64,000 nucleotides of DNA from Plantago ovata (taxonomy: Eukaryota > Streptophyta > Magnoliopsida > Lamiales > Plantaginaceae), in the NCBI GenBank assembly GCA_028274465.1, contig CM051455.1:113869547-113933546 (forward strand), written 5' to 3'. The position numbers and the translations under genes were made by a program. Under the pieces are notes generated by a model. The model was not told the DNA's origin, made no database searches, and was given only the letters and a program-made list of their open reading frames with translations. Every line of letters starts with the position of its first letter. Within the stretch, counting starts at the first letter, position 1. Shown here piece by piece: positions 54,533 through 64,000 of the stretch.

Positions 54533-56682
54533 CTCGCCCACTCTTGAAATCATGGGTTCAACCCAACCAGGAACGGATGAGGGGTCCGTCTATTGTTCTC
54601 TCTGCTGCAACTCGTGATTTAGAGATCAAGAATCACATGTTCCAGCAACTCCCGAGGTTCTATGGTTTGCCAAGGGAGGATGTGATGGCGTACTTGAATG
54701 ATATTGGGGATTTCATCAACAATCTTCCAAGGCCTGGAGCTGGGATTATGGATGATGAGCTAAGGATGAAGGTCTTTGCTATGGGTCTTGGAGATAAGGC
54801 AAAGGCATGGTTAGGCTCTCTGGAAGCCGGATCACTTGACACCTGGGCTAAGGTGTTTTCAGCTTTTATGGAGAAGTATTTTCCCCATACTCTTACTACC
54901 GCGCTGAAGGCGCAAATCAGTGGTTTCAGGAAAGACTACGATGAAACCATCTATACTGCTCTCGAGAGGTACAAGGACCCCATGAACAAGTGCCCACACC
55001 ATGGGATGGAACTCTCCAACCTTGTCCAGCACTTCTACAATGGGCTCACATATGAGATCCAACAGGTTGTGGATTTCCAATGCCGAGGAAATATCTGGGA
55101 GGAAACCGCCGAAGATGTGTGGGCGTGTTTCGAAATGCTCGCGAAGGGATCTCAGTTCAAGGACCCTAGGGGTATGAACATGAGGCATGTAGTTGAAGCT
55201 CCAACGAAACCTGAGGTGCAGTTGAACGGTGTGAGTGGGGATAGGTTTGATGGCTTCGCCCATGAGATGAGGCAGGCTCTTAAGAGCTCGATGGGGCAGC
55301 CTCTTTCCAATGAAGTTTGTAGGGTGTGCAAGAACTATGGGCATGGGGCTCATATGTGTAGGTCCGATTTGGCCAATGATGGGGTTTATTGGGTGGAAGC
55401 AGGAGACGGAGAGGTGTTTGCTGCTGAACTTGGCGAAGCTAGCTATGGGCAAGATGGTAGGAATCCTCGAGGTGGATATTCGAAGAAGGGGTTTCGAAGC
55501 AACCAAGGGTATGCACCTCAAAACCAGACCTATGGACCCAACCAAGACCGTAGTAAACTCAACTACGGTAATGATCATTGTGAGAACCCTCCACCTAAGA
55601 CCGAAGCACCAAAGTCCAAATCAGCTGCTCTCTTGGACACTTTGCAGAAGATGGTTGATAATACTCAGGGGTTTATGAAGAGGTTTGAGGAAGATTCGGA
55701 GAAGACGAGGATTCGGCTCGATCAATTGGAGGAAAGTACTAGGCTTGCTCACCAAAAACTGCAAGAGCTAATAGACCGAGGGGCGAGTAGGGAGCAGGGG
55801 AAGTTGCCTAGCAATACTGAGAAGTCGATGTCCATCACTTTGGTGGGAGATCTCCCTGTGGAGGTTACTATCAAGAAGGTTGCAGCGTGCAAGTGTTGCG
55901 AAAATGGTAAGCCTCCACTCGCTAAGGAGGAAGATAAGGGCCTCGGTTTTGATGTGAGTGATGAGGAGCAAGAGGATCCTCAGCCAATTCCAGACAGCTT
56001 CGATGTTAAGATCGGGGTTGGTAGTCTCGATGATGTCCGGGCTACATTAGATACGGGGTCATACTCTAATGTGCTCCCCATGCATGTGATTGAGAAGAGT
56101 GGCTTAGGAGAGCTTGAGAAGCACAAAGCCATTGTGCAACTAGTGGATGGATCTTTTGTACGACCAGAGGGCATTGTGAAGAATGTATTGGTCAAGATTG
56201 GTGAAGCTTCTGTCTATACCAATTTCGTTGTGATGCCGGCGTCTACGCCTGGGATTAGTGATGTTGTTCTCTTGGGGCGAACATTCTTAACCAAATTACG
56301 CTCCGTAATCGACATCTACACGAGAACTTGCACCATTGAGGTGGATGGCAAGCAACATGTGTTGCAAGCCATATCTGATCCTAGTCCTCGCTTTAATGTT
56401 TCTCATACTATTAACTTTTTTGGTCCTGCTGCGTATGTTATCTCTCATTCTCAGGTACTAGGTATGAGGAAGAGATCGATGAAGGGGAAGTCTAGTACCC
56501 GTAAGGGCAAGAACTACAGAGCGAGAAGAAGTCGAGCCAGAGACTTTTTAAACAATGACGCTATCCGGGAGGCAACCCGGAGTTTTTATTGCTTTCTTGC
56601 ATTGCATACATACATCGAACACTTGTCTTTTTATAAGTTTTTGTGGTTTGTGTTTTGTTTTATGCTCATTGTATGTGTTTAA
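54533..56682 (+). CDS. G5 gag-protease (N-terminus missing)
   Basis: Open frame from the G3 border: RPLLKSWVQPNQERMRG, gag core (FAMGLGDKAKAWLGSLEAG, TTALKAQISGFRKDYDE, CPHHGMELSNLVQHFYNGL), CCHC knuckle CRVCKNYGHGAHMC (about 55318-55360), a coiled linker (LDTLQKMVDNTQGFMKRF), aspartic protease RATLDTGSYSNVLP (active site DTG, about 56050) and VVLLGRTFLTKLRSV. It ends after a basic stretch (KGKSSTRKGKNYRARRSR) and a hydrophobic tail (FLWFVFCFMLIVCV) that G1 lacks. No stop within, so this is the best-preserved gag-protease here. Athila-like by its gag core. Confidence 0.9.
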
Positions 56683-57163
56683 GTGAGGAAAATGTTTTGG
56701 AGTGAAAATTTTGTGCGAGGGGCCGAAAAATTTCAGCCCCCAGCCTCTGCAAGTGGGAGGCACACCGCCCCACATGGGGGGCGGTCCGCCCCCCAGCTCC
56801 AGAGAACCGCAACTCTCTGGAGCTGTGGGGCGCACCGCCCCACATGGGGGGCGGTCGCCCCCCAACTCCAGAGAGTCGTGGCTCTCTGGAGCTGTGGGGT
56901 GCACCGCCCCACACCCGGGGCGGTCCGCCCCACACCACCTGAAGGCTCAAAAACGAGATTTCTCCCCATTCATCTCATTCTTCCTCCTTTCTCTTCCTCT
57001 TACCCCCAACATCAAAACAATCTTCAAAAACCTTCAATCTTCCATAACTCAACCAATTCTCCACCACATTTTGTGTTCTTTAGCTTAAATCGAAGCCCAT
57101 TACGTGCTCTTCATCTTCATCCGAACAAATTTCTTCAATCTTCATCCGATTTCCAGATCTGAG
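56683..57163 (+). other. G5 spacer with GC-rich hairpins and ORF2 leader exon
   Basis: 56740-56942 holds GGGGCG/CGCCCC-type palindromes and two 9-bp hairpins CTCCAGAGA/TCTCTGGAG (56797-56822, 56866-56891) 69 bp apart with different loops. Then a pyrimidine-rich leader ending at a splice donor (CTGAG|GTAACC). Proline-rich frames across the palindromes are not genes. Confidence 0.75.
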
Positions 57164-57708
57164 GTAACCCCTCAAGAACCCTAATTTTCGAAATTGGGTG
57201 TTTCTTGATTTTTGCTTCAATTAAGCTTATATGATGTATGGGTTACTTGTTTGTGTGATTATTACATGATTTCTCTATCAATTGCTTGCCTAATTTCGTT
57301 GGAATGGTTGAATTGGGGCTTTTGCTCAATTAGGATTTCTAAGTCTTGATTGCATTGTTTTGATTCATTCATGCCTATTTAAATACGAGCAATTTGATAT
57401 GATGACTATAGATTATTGGGTAGAACACTTGATTGGGTAGATTGTGCGATTTTTGGTGATTTTTGATACTATGGTATGCATGTTGCCTTATGAATTGAGG
57501 TTATTCGTTGTCTAGCATGAGCTTTGATTATGATATAGCACATGATTGTGATGAATTGCATGATTGTTCTTAACATAGGTAGTTAGACTAGAACATGGGG
57601 TAAGGGAGTAGAGTTGGTCGAAGTTGACACTCGTTTGCTTGCACACACTTGCATTTGCATAGCATATCGTTTTTTGTTGAGTACAAGGTACTAATTGCTG
57701 CGTTTCAG
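57164..57708 (+). other. G5 ORF2 leader intron
   Basis: GTAACC ... GCGTTTCAG, 545 bp, AT-rich, ending five bases before the ORF2 ATG. Positions and context match G1 and G4. Confidence 0.75.
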
Positions 57709-57713
57709 GCACC

Positions 57714-58800
57714 ATGGTTCGAGACAAGAAGAAAGCAAGCTCATCTAAGAGCAAGAAGGGCAAGGGAGCAGCCTCGAGCTCCCGAGCTGGTGGAGCCTAT
57801 GAACCATCGCTCCATGCACTCTCTATTAAGCTGGGCCTTGAGGAGGAAGCTGCCTCAGCTAAGCCTCGATCCATAGTCCGAGACCGAAAGAGCCAAATCC
57901 CAGCAAGCCATGCTAACACACCGGCGTGCCGAATGCTCTACAGCTTGGAAGGACGTAGGAACTGGAAATGGTACACCTCTAACCGTTTCCAAGGGTATGA
58001 TGTATCGCTCCTCCAAGAATTCTACGTGGGATACATAGACCGCAGCGACATGGGGGGTATCCCGGTATGGGGCACACTAGTACCGTGGACCCCGCAGGCG
58101 ATTTCAGATTTCATCCATTTGGGGGAACAGGAGTTCACCGGGAGCGCACATGCCTACAGGTACTCGAGGGATAGCCGGGTGATTGACGACAGTGTTACAC
58201 AGGTGATTTGCCACCGGAACTATGTGCACCCATATGGCAACAATCCGGAGCGACTGAAGAGAAGGGACCTCAACCTTGAGGCTAGGACTGCTATGAAATT
58301 CATCATAGCCAATCTCATTCCTCGGTCCAATGACACTTCGATTCAGCCATGGTATGCAGAGCTTATCTACTGTCTTTTGGATCGGCATAACATAGACATC
58401 GACACCATCATCTACGAGGAGTATGAGAGGCATTGGGACTAAAAGTGGAAGCCCTTTGTCTTTCCCTGCTTGATCACCGCCTACTGCAGATACCACGGGG
58501 TAGAGGATATTGACGAGACCGGCTCAGTCGTCTCGACCTTGACTCCAGCATCTATCACCGAGCAGGAGCATAGGTTCCGACAGACTGTACCTTCGGCTAC
58601 TGTCGCCGATGACTCACCACCGCCTTCCTCATCGAGTGATGAGGATGACATGGAGACAGATGATCGGGACCGTATTCCGGACCCTATTCCAGATACCGCC
58701 GCTCCTAGTGGGTCACAGCAGCCACCTCGAGCCACACGTGGTTCCCGTGGGTTTGATTTTTCTGAGCTCAGGACCTACCTAGATGACAGATTCTTTGGGT
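57714..58800 (+). pseudogene. G5 ORF2, plant transposon protein domain (one stop, truncated)
   Basis: Starts MVRDKKKASSSKSKKGKGAA in a good context (CACCATGG). A basic, Ser-rich N-terminus, then the conserved domain (YSLEGRRNWKWYTSNRF, EFYVGYIDRSD, VTQVICHRNYVHPYG, NLIPRSNDTSIQPWYAELIY, IYEEYERHWD). A TAA at 58440-58442 replaces a Lys codon of G4. The frame continues (KWKPFVFPCLITAYCRYHG, an acidic Ser/Pro region, FDFSELRTYLDDRF) until G4's LTR cuts it at 58800. Similar in type to the putative plant-transposon-protein family often found as an extra ORF in LTR elements. Function unknown. Confidence 0.8.
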
Positions 58801-60059
58801 TGATGAACGTGTCAGATTCAATCAAATAAATTTGTAATTAGCCAAAGGTAATCCACAACTACAACGAAAACCGTAGTGTAGCAGTAGAATGACTCGAGTG
58901 TCGTTCTCTCAGGACTATAACTAGCTTTATCTATTTAACAAGAAAATATAAAACAGCAGATAGAAAGCAAAAGGGGGTTTCAAGCAGATAATGGAGATTG
59001 GTGTTAGTATGGTCCTTCTTAACATAATGGGTCGATAATCATGCATAAATTCCTCGGTCTTGCATAGAGATCTTTGAATCAATCTAGTGTCCTGTTGCAA
59101 GTATTAAGCACTACGAAGATAATTTGGTCTAACTTGTCAACAACTAACGTCCTAATGTGTTCCGTAATTATTCAACACTACGAAGATAATTGGTCTGATG
59201 GTCGACAAGTGTCCAAGTGTGCATAATGATCAATACAACATACGAGAATTTTGGTTACAACTGATCAACGAAATAAAGCAATGACACGGAGTATAATGCG
59301 CGATATAGCCATTAGCATGATTATCTTCCCTCGCTAAGAATTCACATACTACCACCAATGATAAGTTTAGCTACTCATAATAGGCATGCAATCAATAGAA
59401 ATCATAGAAGAAAACATATTGAAAGAAGATAAAATAAGTAGATAAAAACTGTAAGATACAAAGTTACCGAAGGTTGTCAATCTCCGGATGATTGCGATCC
59501 TACGCGCTCCAATCTGCTATGAAAAAGTATCCCCTAAGCTACGGAACTCCCAGGACAGGCCCTGGGAAGTTCCTACCTAAAACTATAGAGAGAGGTGAGA
59601 AAGTAGGCTTGGAAAGATATGATTTTCGGAGAGAAAAATGAGCACTATATATAGGCCCGAATTTACTCTGGGGCGGTTCGCCTCTGGCTGGAGCGGTTCG
59701 CCCCACAGCTATTTCGCGGAATTTCCGCGTTTTCGACGCGGTTTTGGATTTCTTCACCTTTTCGGACTCGGTTTCTGACTTCTAGTGGCCTTCTAACCTC
59801 CAGATTCGACCCCTAGACTCCAAATCCTATCCGGAAACCTTCAGATACTCCAAATAGGCTTCTGGAACACCAACTCCTTGTAGACTTCAATATAATTGCC
59901 CGTAAATCTCCGAATTTCAACCAAAACCTGTAAAATAAAATCTAAAGGGAAACGTGACACTATTCTAATAAAATGTACTAAATATAGCTAAATTAACAAA
60001 GAGGATAGCTAAAATAGGTGAAAAAGACTCGAATGAAAGTGTAAAATACACATTCATCA
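58801..60059 (-). repeat. G4 3' LTR
   Basis: 1259 bp with the family ends, very close to the G1 LTRs. TATA box near 59646 (minus CTATATATAG), GC-rich words (59670-59705). The frame at 59539-59757 is chance. Confidence 0.93.
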
Positions 60060-61642
60060 AACTCCCCAAACGGAACCTTTGCTTGTCCTCAAGCAACTAA
60101 GCTAGACTCTAATACAAAAAACATGCAAGACTCAAAAATGGAGTTTCATGCCAAATAAAATGAACTAATCTACTGAATCTATCAAATAACATATGAACAA
60201 AAACCATATAAATCAAAGCATGAATATAGGTTGAAGAATACCTCGATTGACTTATACACATCCACATAAGCACTTATGTCAAGACAAGATAGTCTCTCGT
60301 AACATTCTCTACCTGGACCTAGTCAGTGACGACGTAATGAAGCATGCTAAGATACGAATGGTTGTCCCGTGCCTATGAAACTGAGGACTTACTGTTGTTC
60401 CACCATGTTAAGACTTTTCCTCAAAAGAGGTCGAACCAGTACTGGCTCTCATCAAATGAAGGAGGGTTCCCTATAAAAGATAACACTCCCCTATTCTACC
60501 CTTCTCTCAAGTAAAGTCTTAAGCTATTCACCACTTCCTGAATGGCAGGACGAGGGTGGTCTAGAACTGATGACTCTTAAGATAAAAAGATAAAAATAGA
60601 AAAACACAACACGATTACGAAAGATGGAAAAGACTCAAAACTTTGCTAAACTGCTTTTGGCTTTCTTTTTGGACCCTTCTTTGCTTTTTTTGTGGTCTTC
60701 TTTTCTTTTTCTTTTTTCTTTCCACATTCTTTTTTCATTTTCTTTTTCTCTTTTTTTCTGGAATTTTTTCTTTTTTTTCGATTTTTTTTCTAGCCGGCAG
60801 TAGCATAACAAAGAGAGAAACAAAATGACTCACACGACTTCCCCAAACCTATTCGAAAGAATAGGTTGGAGTACAAAATTTACGAAAAAGGAAAAATAAA
60901 CTCACGATACGAAAAATGAAAAACAGAAACAAGTCTATGATGGTGTAACCCCCTCCCCAAACCTATTCGGAAGAATAGGTTATAAACAAAGGATCACACA
61001 ACCTCACACTACCTCCTTCCTAGGCATTTAGAAATCTCAAAGCATGGTGAAGACTTGTTGCCTTTTAGGTACATAATTACTCGGGAAAACAACCATAAGA
61101 CCCTAACATGCATCATCCTATTATAAAGGCCTTCGTGAACCGCAGTAGAGAAAACACCACTAAGTGATGTCGAGATTACCATGCTTAACTAAGTGCAATA
61201 CATAGATATGACAAGCCAAGCGAGAAAAACCTCAAACAAATTCATAGAGATGAAGCATACGATTAATGGCATAGCTAGTTGATCTACCCAATAAAAAGTT
61301 CAAAAAATTCGGCAATAAACTCCATAAAAAACATGCAAAACTATCCTAGGATGAATGTAGTGAAATGCAACCTAAAAAACAAAGAAAGCAGTAAACGTGC
61401 AAATACAAATGCAAGCAAAGGACGAGATACTAATCGACACAAAGACAAACAATACTTAACATCATGGTTCACATCCCATCCCCCTTACGATTCTTAAGCT
61501 AGCCCCCTAGCAAAAGATAATGAGTAATAAGAAGTGATACTAGATGTTACCGAAGGGTTTGGTCTCGGTCGGCTGAGAGTGGACATGTGGAAGGACTAAT
61601 CATCGGGATGGTAGTCCCCATAAAAGTCACTCCACATGTCAT
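60060..61642 (-). other. G4 3' untranslated region
   Basis: Polypurine tract (about 60060-60073), oligo-T tract (60655-60790), twin hairpins with perfect 9-bp stems (60846-60867 and 60960-60981), filler. Frames at 60635-60828 and 61279-61497 are not genes. Confidence 0.85.
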
Positions 61643-62899
61643 TCATGAGCTCATTGGACTGTCGTAGAGCTTCCTGCTGCTGCTGGATGAGCTGTTGCTG
61701 CTCCCACATGTGCTGCCTATCCTCTCGGCGATGCTCCTCAATATCTCCCAATCGCGGTTGTGCTGGACAATGTGTCTGTCGATGTCCTGTCGCATGGCCG
61801 CGTTGTTGGCATCAATTCTGTCGAAATGGCTGTCGAGGTAGGTACGGAATTCGGAGAAGTCAAATCCTCCAGACCCCTGTGGTGCTCCAGCTGGTGCATG
61901 CGGTGCTTGATGGTCAAACAGAATATCTGGGATAGGAGCTTCGCCAACATCGGCCTCCATAGCATCCTCATGATCGGAATCATTTGGCTGGAATGGTGCT
62001 CCTACATCATCAGCGGCTGCTGTGGGGTTCCTCAACTGATACCTGTTGAGCTGTACCTCAATGGTCGAGGGTGAAAGGGCTGCAACCTCGCAATCCCCCT
62101 CCTCAATATCGTCGACCCCATGATATTTGCAGTATGCTGTAATGAAGCTCGGGAAGATGAAAGGCTTCCTCTTCTTTTCCCAGTGGCGCTCGTACTCCTC
62201 ATACATAATGTGCCCTATGTCGATCTGATGTCCGTCTATGAGGCAGTAGAGAAGCTCGGCGTAGTAGGGCTGAATCCATGTGTCATTCTTCCTCGGGATC
62301 AAGTCGGAGATGCAAAATTTCATCATCACCTTAGCTTCGATGCTAAGGTCGCTATAACCGATCCGTCCAGGTGCTGCCCCAACCTCCGGATATCGGTACT
62401 CCCTGTTGCAGATCACGTCGGTGATGTGTCTCCCTATCCCCCTGGCGGTCCTCGAATACAAGTAGGCGTGGTCGCTCTCTGTGAATTCCAAGTTCCCGAA
62501 ATGGATGAAGGAAGAAATGTACTCTGGGTTCCATGGTATAATCAGGCCTCGGACTAACACCCCATTCTTCTCGTCGAGATCCGTGTAACCAGTGTAGAAA
62601 TCTCGGAGGAGGCTCTTGTCGTAGCCTTTGAACCTGTCGGAACTGTACCATGCCCAATTCCTTTGTGACCCCAAACTTGACAGCGTCCTATATCCCGCTC
62701 TATTTGTTGCGGACGCAGGAATATCAATTCTCCTATCGGGGATGATCGACCTTCCTCCGTCGGCCATCTCCAACTCTAGCCGTTGTCGCACCTCTATCGC
62801 AGCGGCAGACAACTCGTACAAATCGTGAGATGGTTGGGAGCTTGATGCCACTCCCTTCCCCTTTTTGCTAGAGCCGGCTCTCCTTGTCCTCGGTGCCAT
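61643..62899 (-). CDS. G4 ORF2, plant transposon protein domain, intact
   Basis: 418 codons from MAPRTRRAGSSKKGKG (ATG at 62899; an ATG further upstream lies inside the leader intron, so it is not used). Domain order as in G5: basic Ser-rich N-terminus, SLGSQRNWAWYSSDRFKGY, DFYTGYTDLDEKNG, VICNREYRYPEVG, SDLIPRKNDTWIQPYYAELLYCL, YEEYERHWEKKRKPFIFPSF, then an acidic linker (NDSDHEDAMEADVGEAP), FDFSEFRTYLDSHFDRI and a Ser-rich tail. No zinc knuckle, catalytic DDE or membrane segment seen. The only complete ORF2 here. Probably a DNA/RNA-binding accessory protein, but that is a guess. Confidence 0.85.
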   Translation of the reverse strand: MAPRTRRAGSSKKGKGVASSSQPSHDLYELSAAAIEVRQRLELEMADGGRSIIPDRRIDIPASATNRAGYRTLSSLGSQRNWAWYSSDRFKGYDKSLLRDFYTGYTDLDEKNGVLVRGLIIPWNPEYISSFIHFGNLEFTESDHAYLYSRTARGIGRHITDVICNREYRYPEVGAAPGRIGYSDLSIEAKVMMKFCISDLIPRKNDTWIQPYYAELLYCLIDGHQIDIGHIMYEEYERHWEKKRKPFIFPSFITAYCKYHGVDDIEEGDCEVAALSPSTIEVQLNRYQLRNPTAAADDVGAPFQPNDSDHEDAMEADVGEAPIPDILFDHQAPHAPAGAPQGSGGFDFSEFRTYLDSHFDRIDANNAAMRQDIDRHIVQHNRDWEILRSIAERIGSTCGSSNSSSSSSRKLYDSPMSS

Positions 62900-62904
62900 G
62901 ATTC

Positions 62905-63430
62905 CTACAAACAGCAATTAGTATCTTGTACGATGCAAAACAGACCTATGCATATGTAAATAAACGAGTGAACAAACGAGTAAAATTCTCAAAAAAACCA
63001 ACTCCTCAAAATCCCAAAGCCTAGTCTAGCTAATTCATTACGTAACATATCAATGTACCTACTACAATAACATATCACATTATGCTCTTGCTAACAACAA
63101 ATGCCTTGAATCACAAGGTTCAATCCATATCATAAAATTCAACTTCTAGCATAAATCCTCAAATTCATCATTCATGCATTCTACCAATACATCTATCAAT
63201 ATCATATCAATAAACACATGTTTAAGCAAGGAATGAAAGTATGAGAAACATTTTTCCAACAAGACATATATCATCCAATTAGCAAAAATCTCAATTCATC
63301 AAACCAAACCTAATTGAACATGTAATTGACAATGAATAACGAATCTAATCACATAAAGCTGAAACAAGCCTAATTGAAGCATAAATCAAAAATCCCCAAA
63401 TTGTAAAAATTAGGGTTCATGTGATAATAC
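62905..63430 (-). other. G4 ORF2 leader intron
   Basis: Donor TTTGAG|GTATTATC at 63430, acceptor GTTTGTAG at 62905, 526 bp, six bases before the ORF2 ATG. AT-rich. Confidence 0.75.
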
Positions 63431-64000
63431 CTCAAATCCGGAAATTGAATGATCTAGGAAGAAATTTGTTCGGATAGAAAGATAGAGCACGTAACGGGCT
63501 TCGAATGAAGCTAAAGAACACACAAAATGATGGAGAGATGAAGAAGTTATGAAGATTTGAAGTTATTTTGAAAATGGAGGAAAATTTGGAGTTTGGAAGA
63601 TGAAAATGGAGGAAAATGGGGGTTTGGGGAAGAAACCCCCGTTTTTTTACATTCTGGAAGTGTGGGGCGGTTCGCCCCACACCTGGGGCGGACCGCCCCG
63701 TGCGGGGTGAACTGCCCCGTAGGCCCAGAGCGCGCGCGCGCGCTCTTTTCGTGGGGCGATTCGCCCCCCACTTTTAGGTGGGAGACGAACATTTTTTTAA
63801 ATAAAAATGCGGTTTTTAATCCCCGAAAAAGTTTTTAGTCCCCGAAAAAACATTTTTCTCAAAAATCACTCGAAAAGTCGCACTCGAACACAACATAAGC
63901 ACATACGACACTGAACTGAACAAATTCACATATGAAAAGTAAATTGTTCAAGTATGAATGCATGCAGAAAAGCAGTAAAGAAAGCGATAAAAACCCCGGG
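63431..64000 (-). other. G4 spacer upstream of ORF2
   Basis: Leader exon, then GC-rich palindromic words at 63661-63765 (GGGGCGGTTCGCCCC, GGGGCGATTCGCCCC, a GCGCGCGCGCGC run at 63731-63742). 63955-64000 matches the segment just after the G1 protease (23410-23450), so gag-protease should lie just beyond the window. No gene here. Confidence 0.75.

Larger units (their letters stand above)
54533..58800 (+). mobile_element. Gypsy copy G5, gag to ORF2 (both ends interrupted)
   Basis: Plus strand. Its gag N-terminus is cut by G3 and its ORF2 by G4. Order: gag, protease, GC-rich hairpin spacer, leader intron, ORF2. No RT, RNase H or integrase anywhere between protease and ORF2. Confidence 0.88.
58801..64000 (-). 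mobile_element. Gypsy copy G4 (3' LTR to spacer; continues past right edge)
   Basis: Minus strand, inserted into G5's ORF2 (TGGGT precedes the LTR at 58796-58800 and should recur beyond the window). Order from the right edge: end of the post-protease spacer, GC-rich palindromes, leader exon, intron, ORF2, 3' region, 3' LTR. Confidence 0.9.

Noticed and set aside
56683..57162. Proline/arginine-rich open frames across the palindromes
   Set aside because: They lie on both strands over GC-rich dyads and are not conserved in frame between copies.
62900..62917. Upstream ATG for G4 ORF2 (adds six residues)
   Set aside because: It falls inside the conserved leader intron; the family context puts the start at 62899.

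Overview
The window is repeat-rich nuclear DNA from a flowering plant, most likely a eudicot. Nothing in it looks like a host single-copy gene. All the recognisable coding sequence belongs to LTR retrotransposons (two Copia families and one Athila-like Gypsy family) and one CACTA DNA transposon. Most of it is broken by nonsense codons, single-base indels or nested insertions. A run of exactly 100 N (41803-41902) shows that this is a scaffold.

Layout: 1-5047 is the 3' part of a plus-strand Copia element (Copia-A: integrase, RT, RNase H, 2.1-kb LTR). It sits inside a CACTA element (5048-6267: two-exon Ptta/En/Spm gene end, subterminal repeats, terminus), which itself interrupts an LTR of a SIRE-like Copia family (6268-6874). 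6875-8198 is unassigned AT-rich DNA with a covarying tandem repeat and a long (TA)n tract. 8212-10281 is a minus-strand Copia-A 5' LTR with primer-binding site but no visible gag-pol. 9761-21748 is an almost perfect 6-kb tandem duplication. Each unit holds the end of that LTR, a dead SIRE-like RT/RNase H piece (S1) and the 3' end of Gypsy element G1. G1 (18883-28773, minus) is complete between LTRs with a 5-bp target duplication (CTGCT). It interrupts the S1 integrase and contains a SIRE-like solo LTR (25243-26929, target duplication AAAAC). 28774-29797 is the rest of S1, and 29798-32617 is a truncated Gypsy copy (G2). 32618-51633 is SIRE-like sequence on the minus strand in two contig ends separated by the N gap: S2 (3' ORF3, pol) and S3 (start of ORF3, pol, gag, primer-binding site, 5' LTR). 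About 5 kb is repeated on the two sides of the gap. 51634-64000 holds three more Gypsy copies: G3 (3' region plus LTR), G5 (gag-protease and ORF2, plus strand) and G4 (minus, running off the right edge).

How the parts work together: the SIRE-like family carries the usual gag-protease-integrase-RT-RNase H. It then has a very long ORF3 (about 5.3 kb) with its own TATA box and three short intron-like segments that keep the reading frame. The Gypsy family has gag and protease but no RT, RNase H or integrase, so it must borrow them. After the protease comes a GC-rich palindromic spacer, then a conserved leader intron, then a slot that holds a plant-transposon-domain ORF2 in two copies (G4, G5) and unrelated coding sequence in a third (G1). 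Twin hairpins are conserved in the 3' region of every copy. The whole SIRE-like family is also saturated with one heptamer, TTGCTGA/TCAGCAA, in coding and non-coding parts alike. Copy names (S1-S3, G1-G5, Copia-A) are mine.
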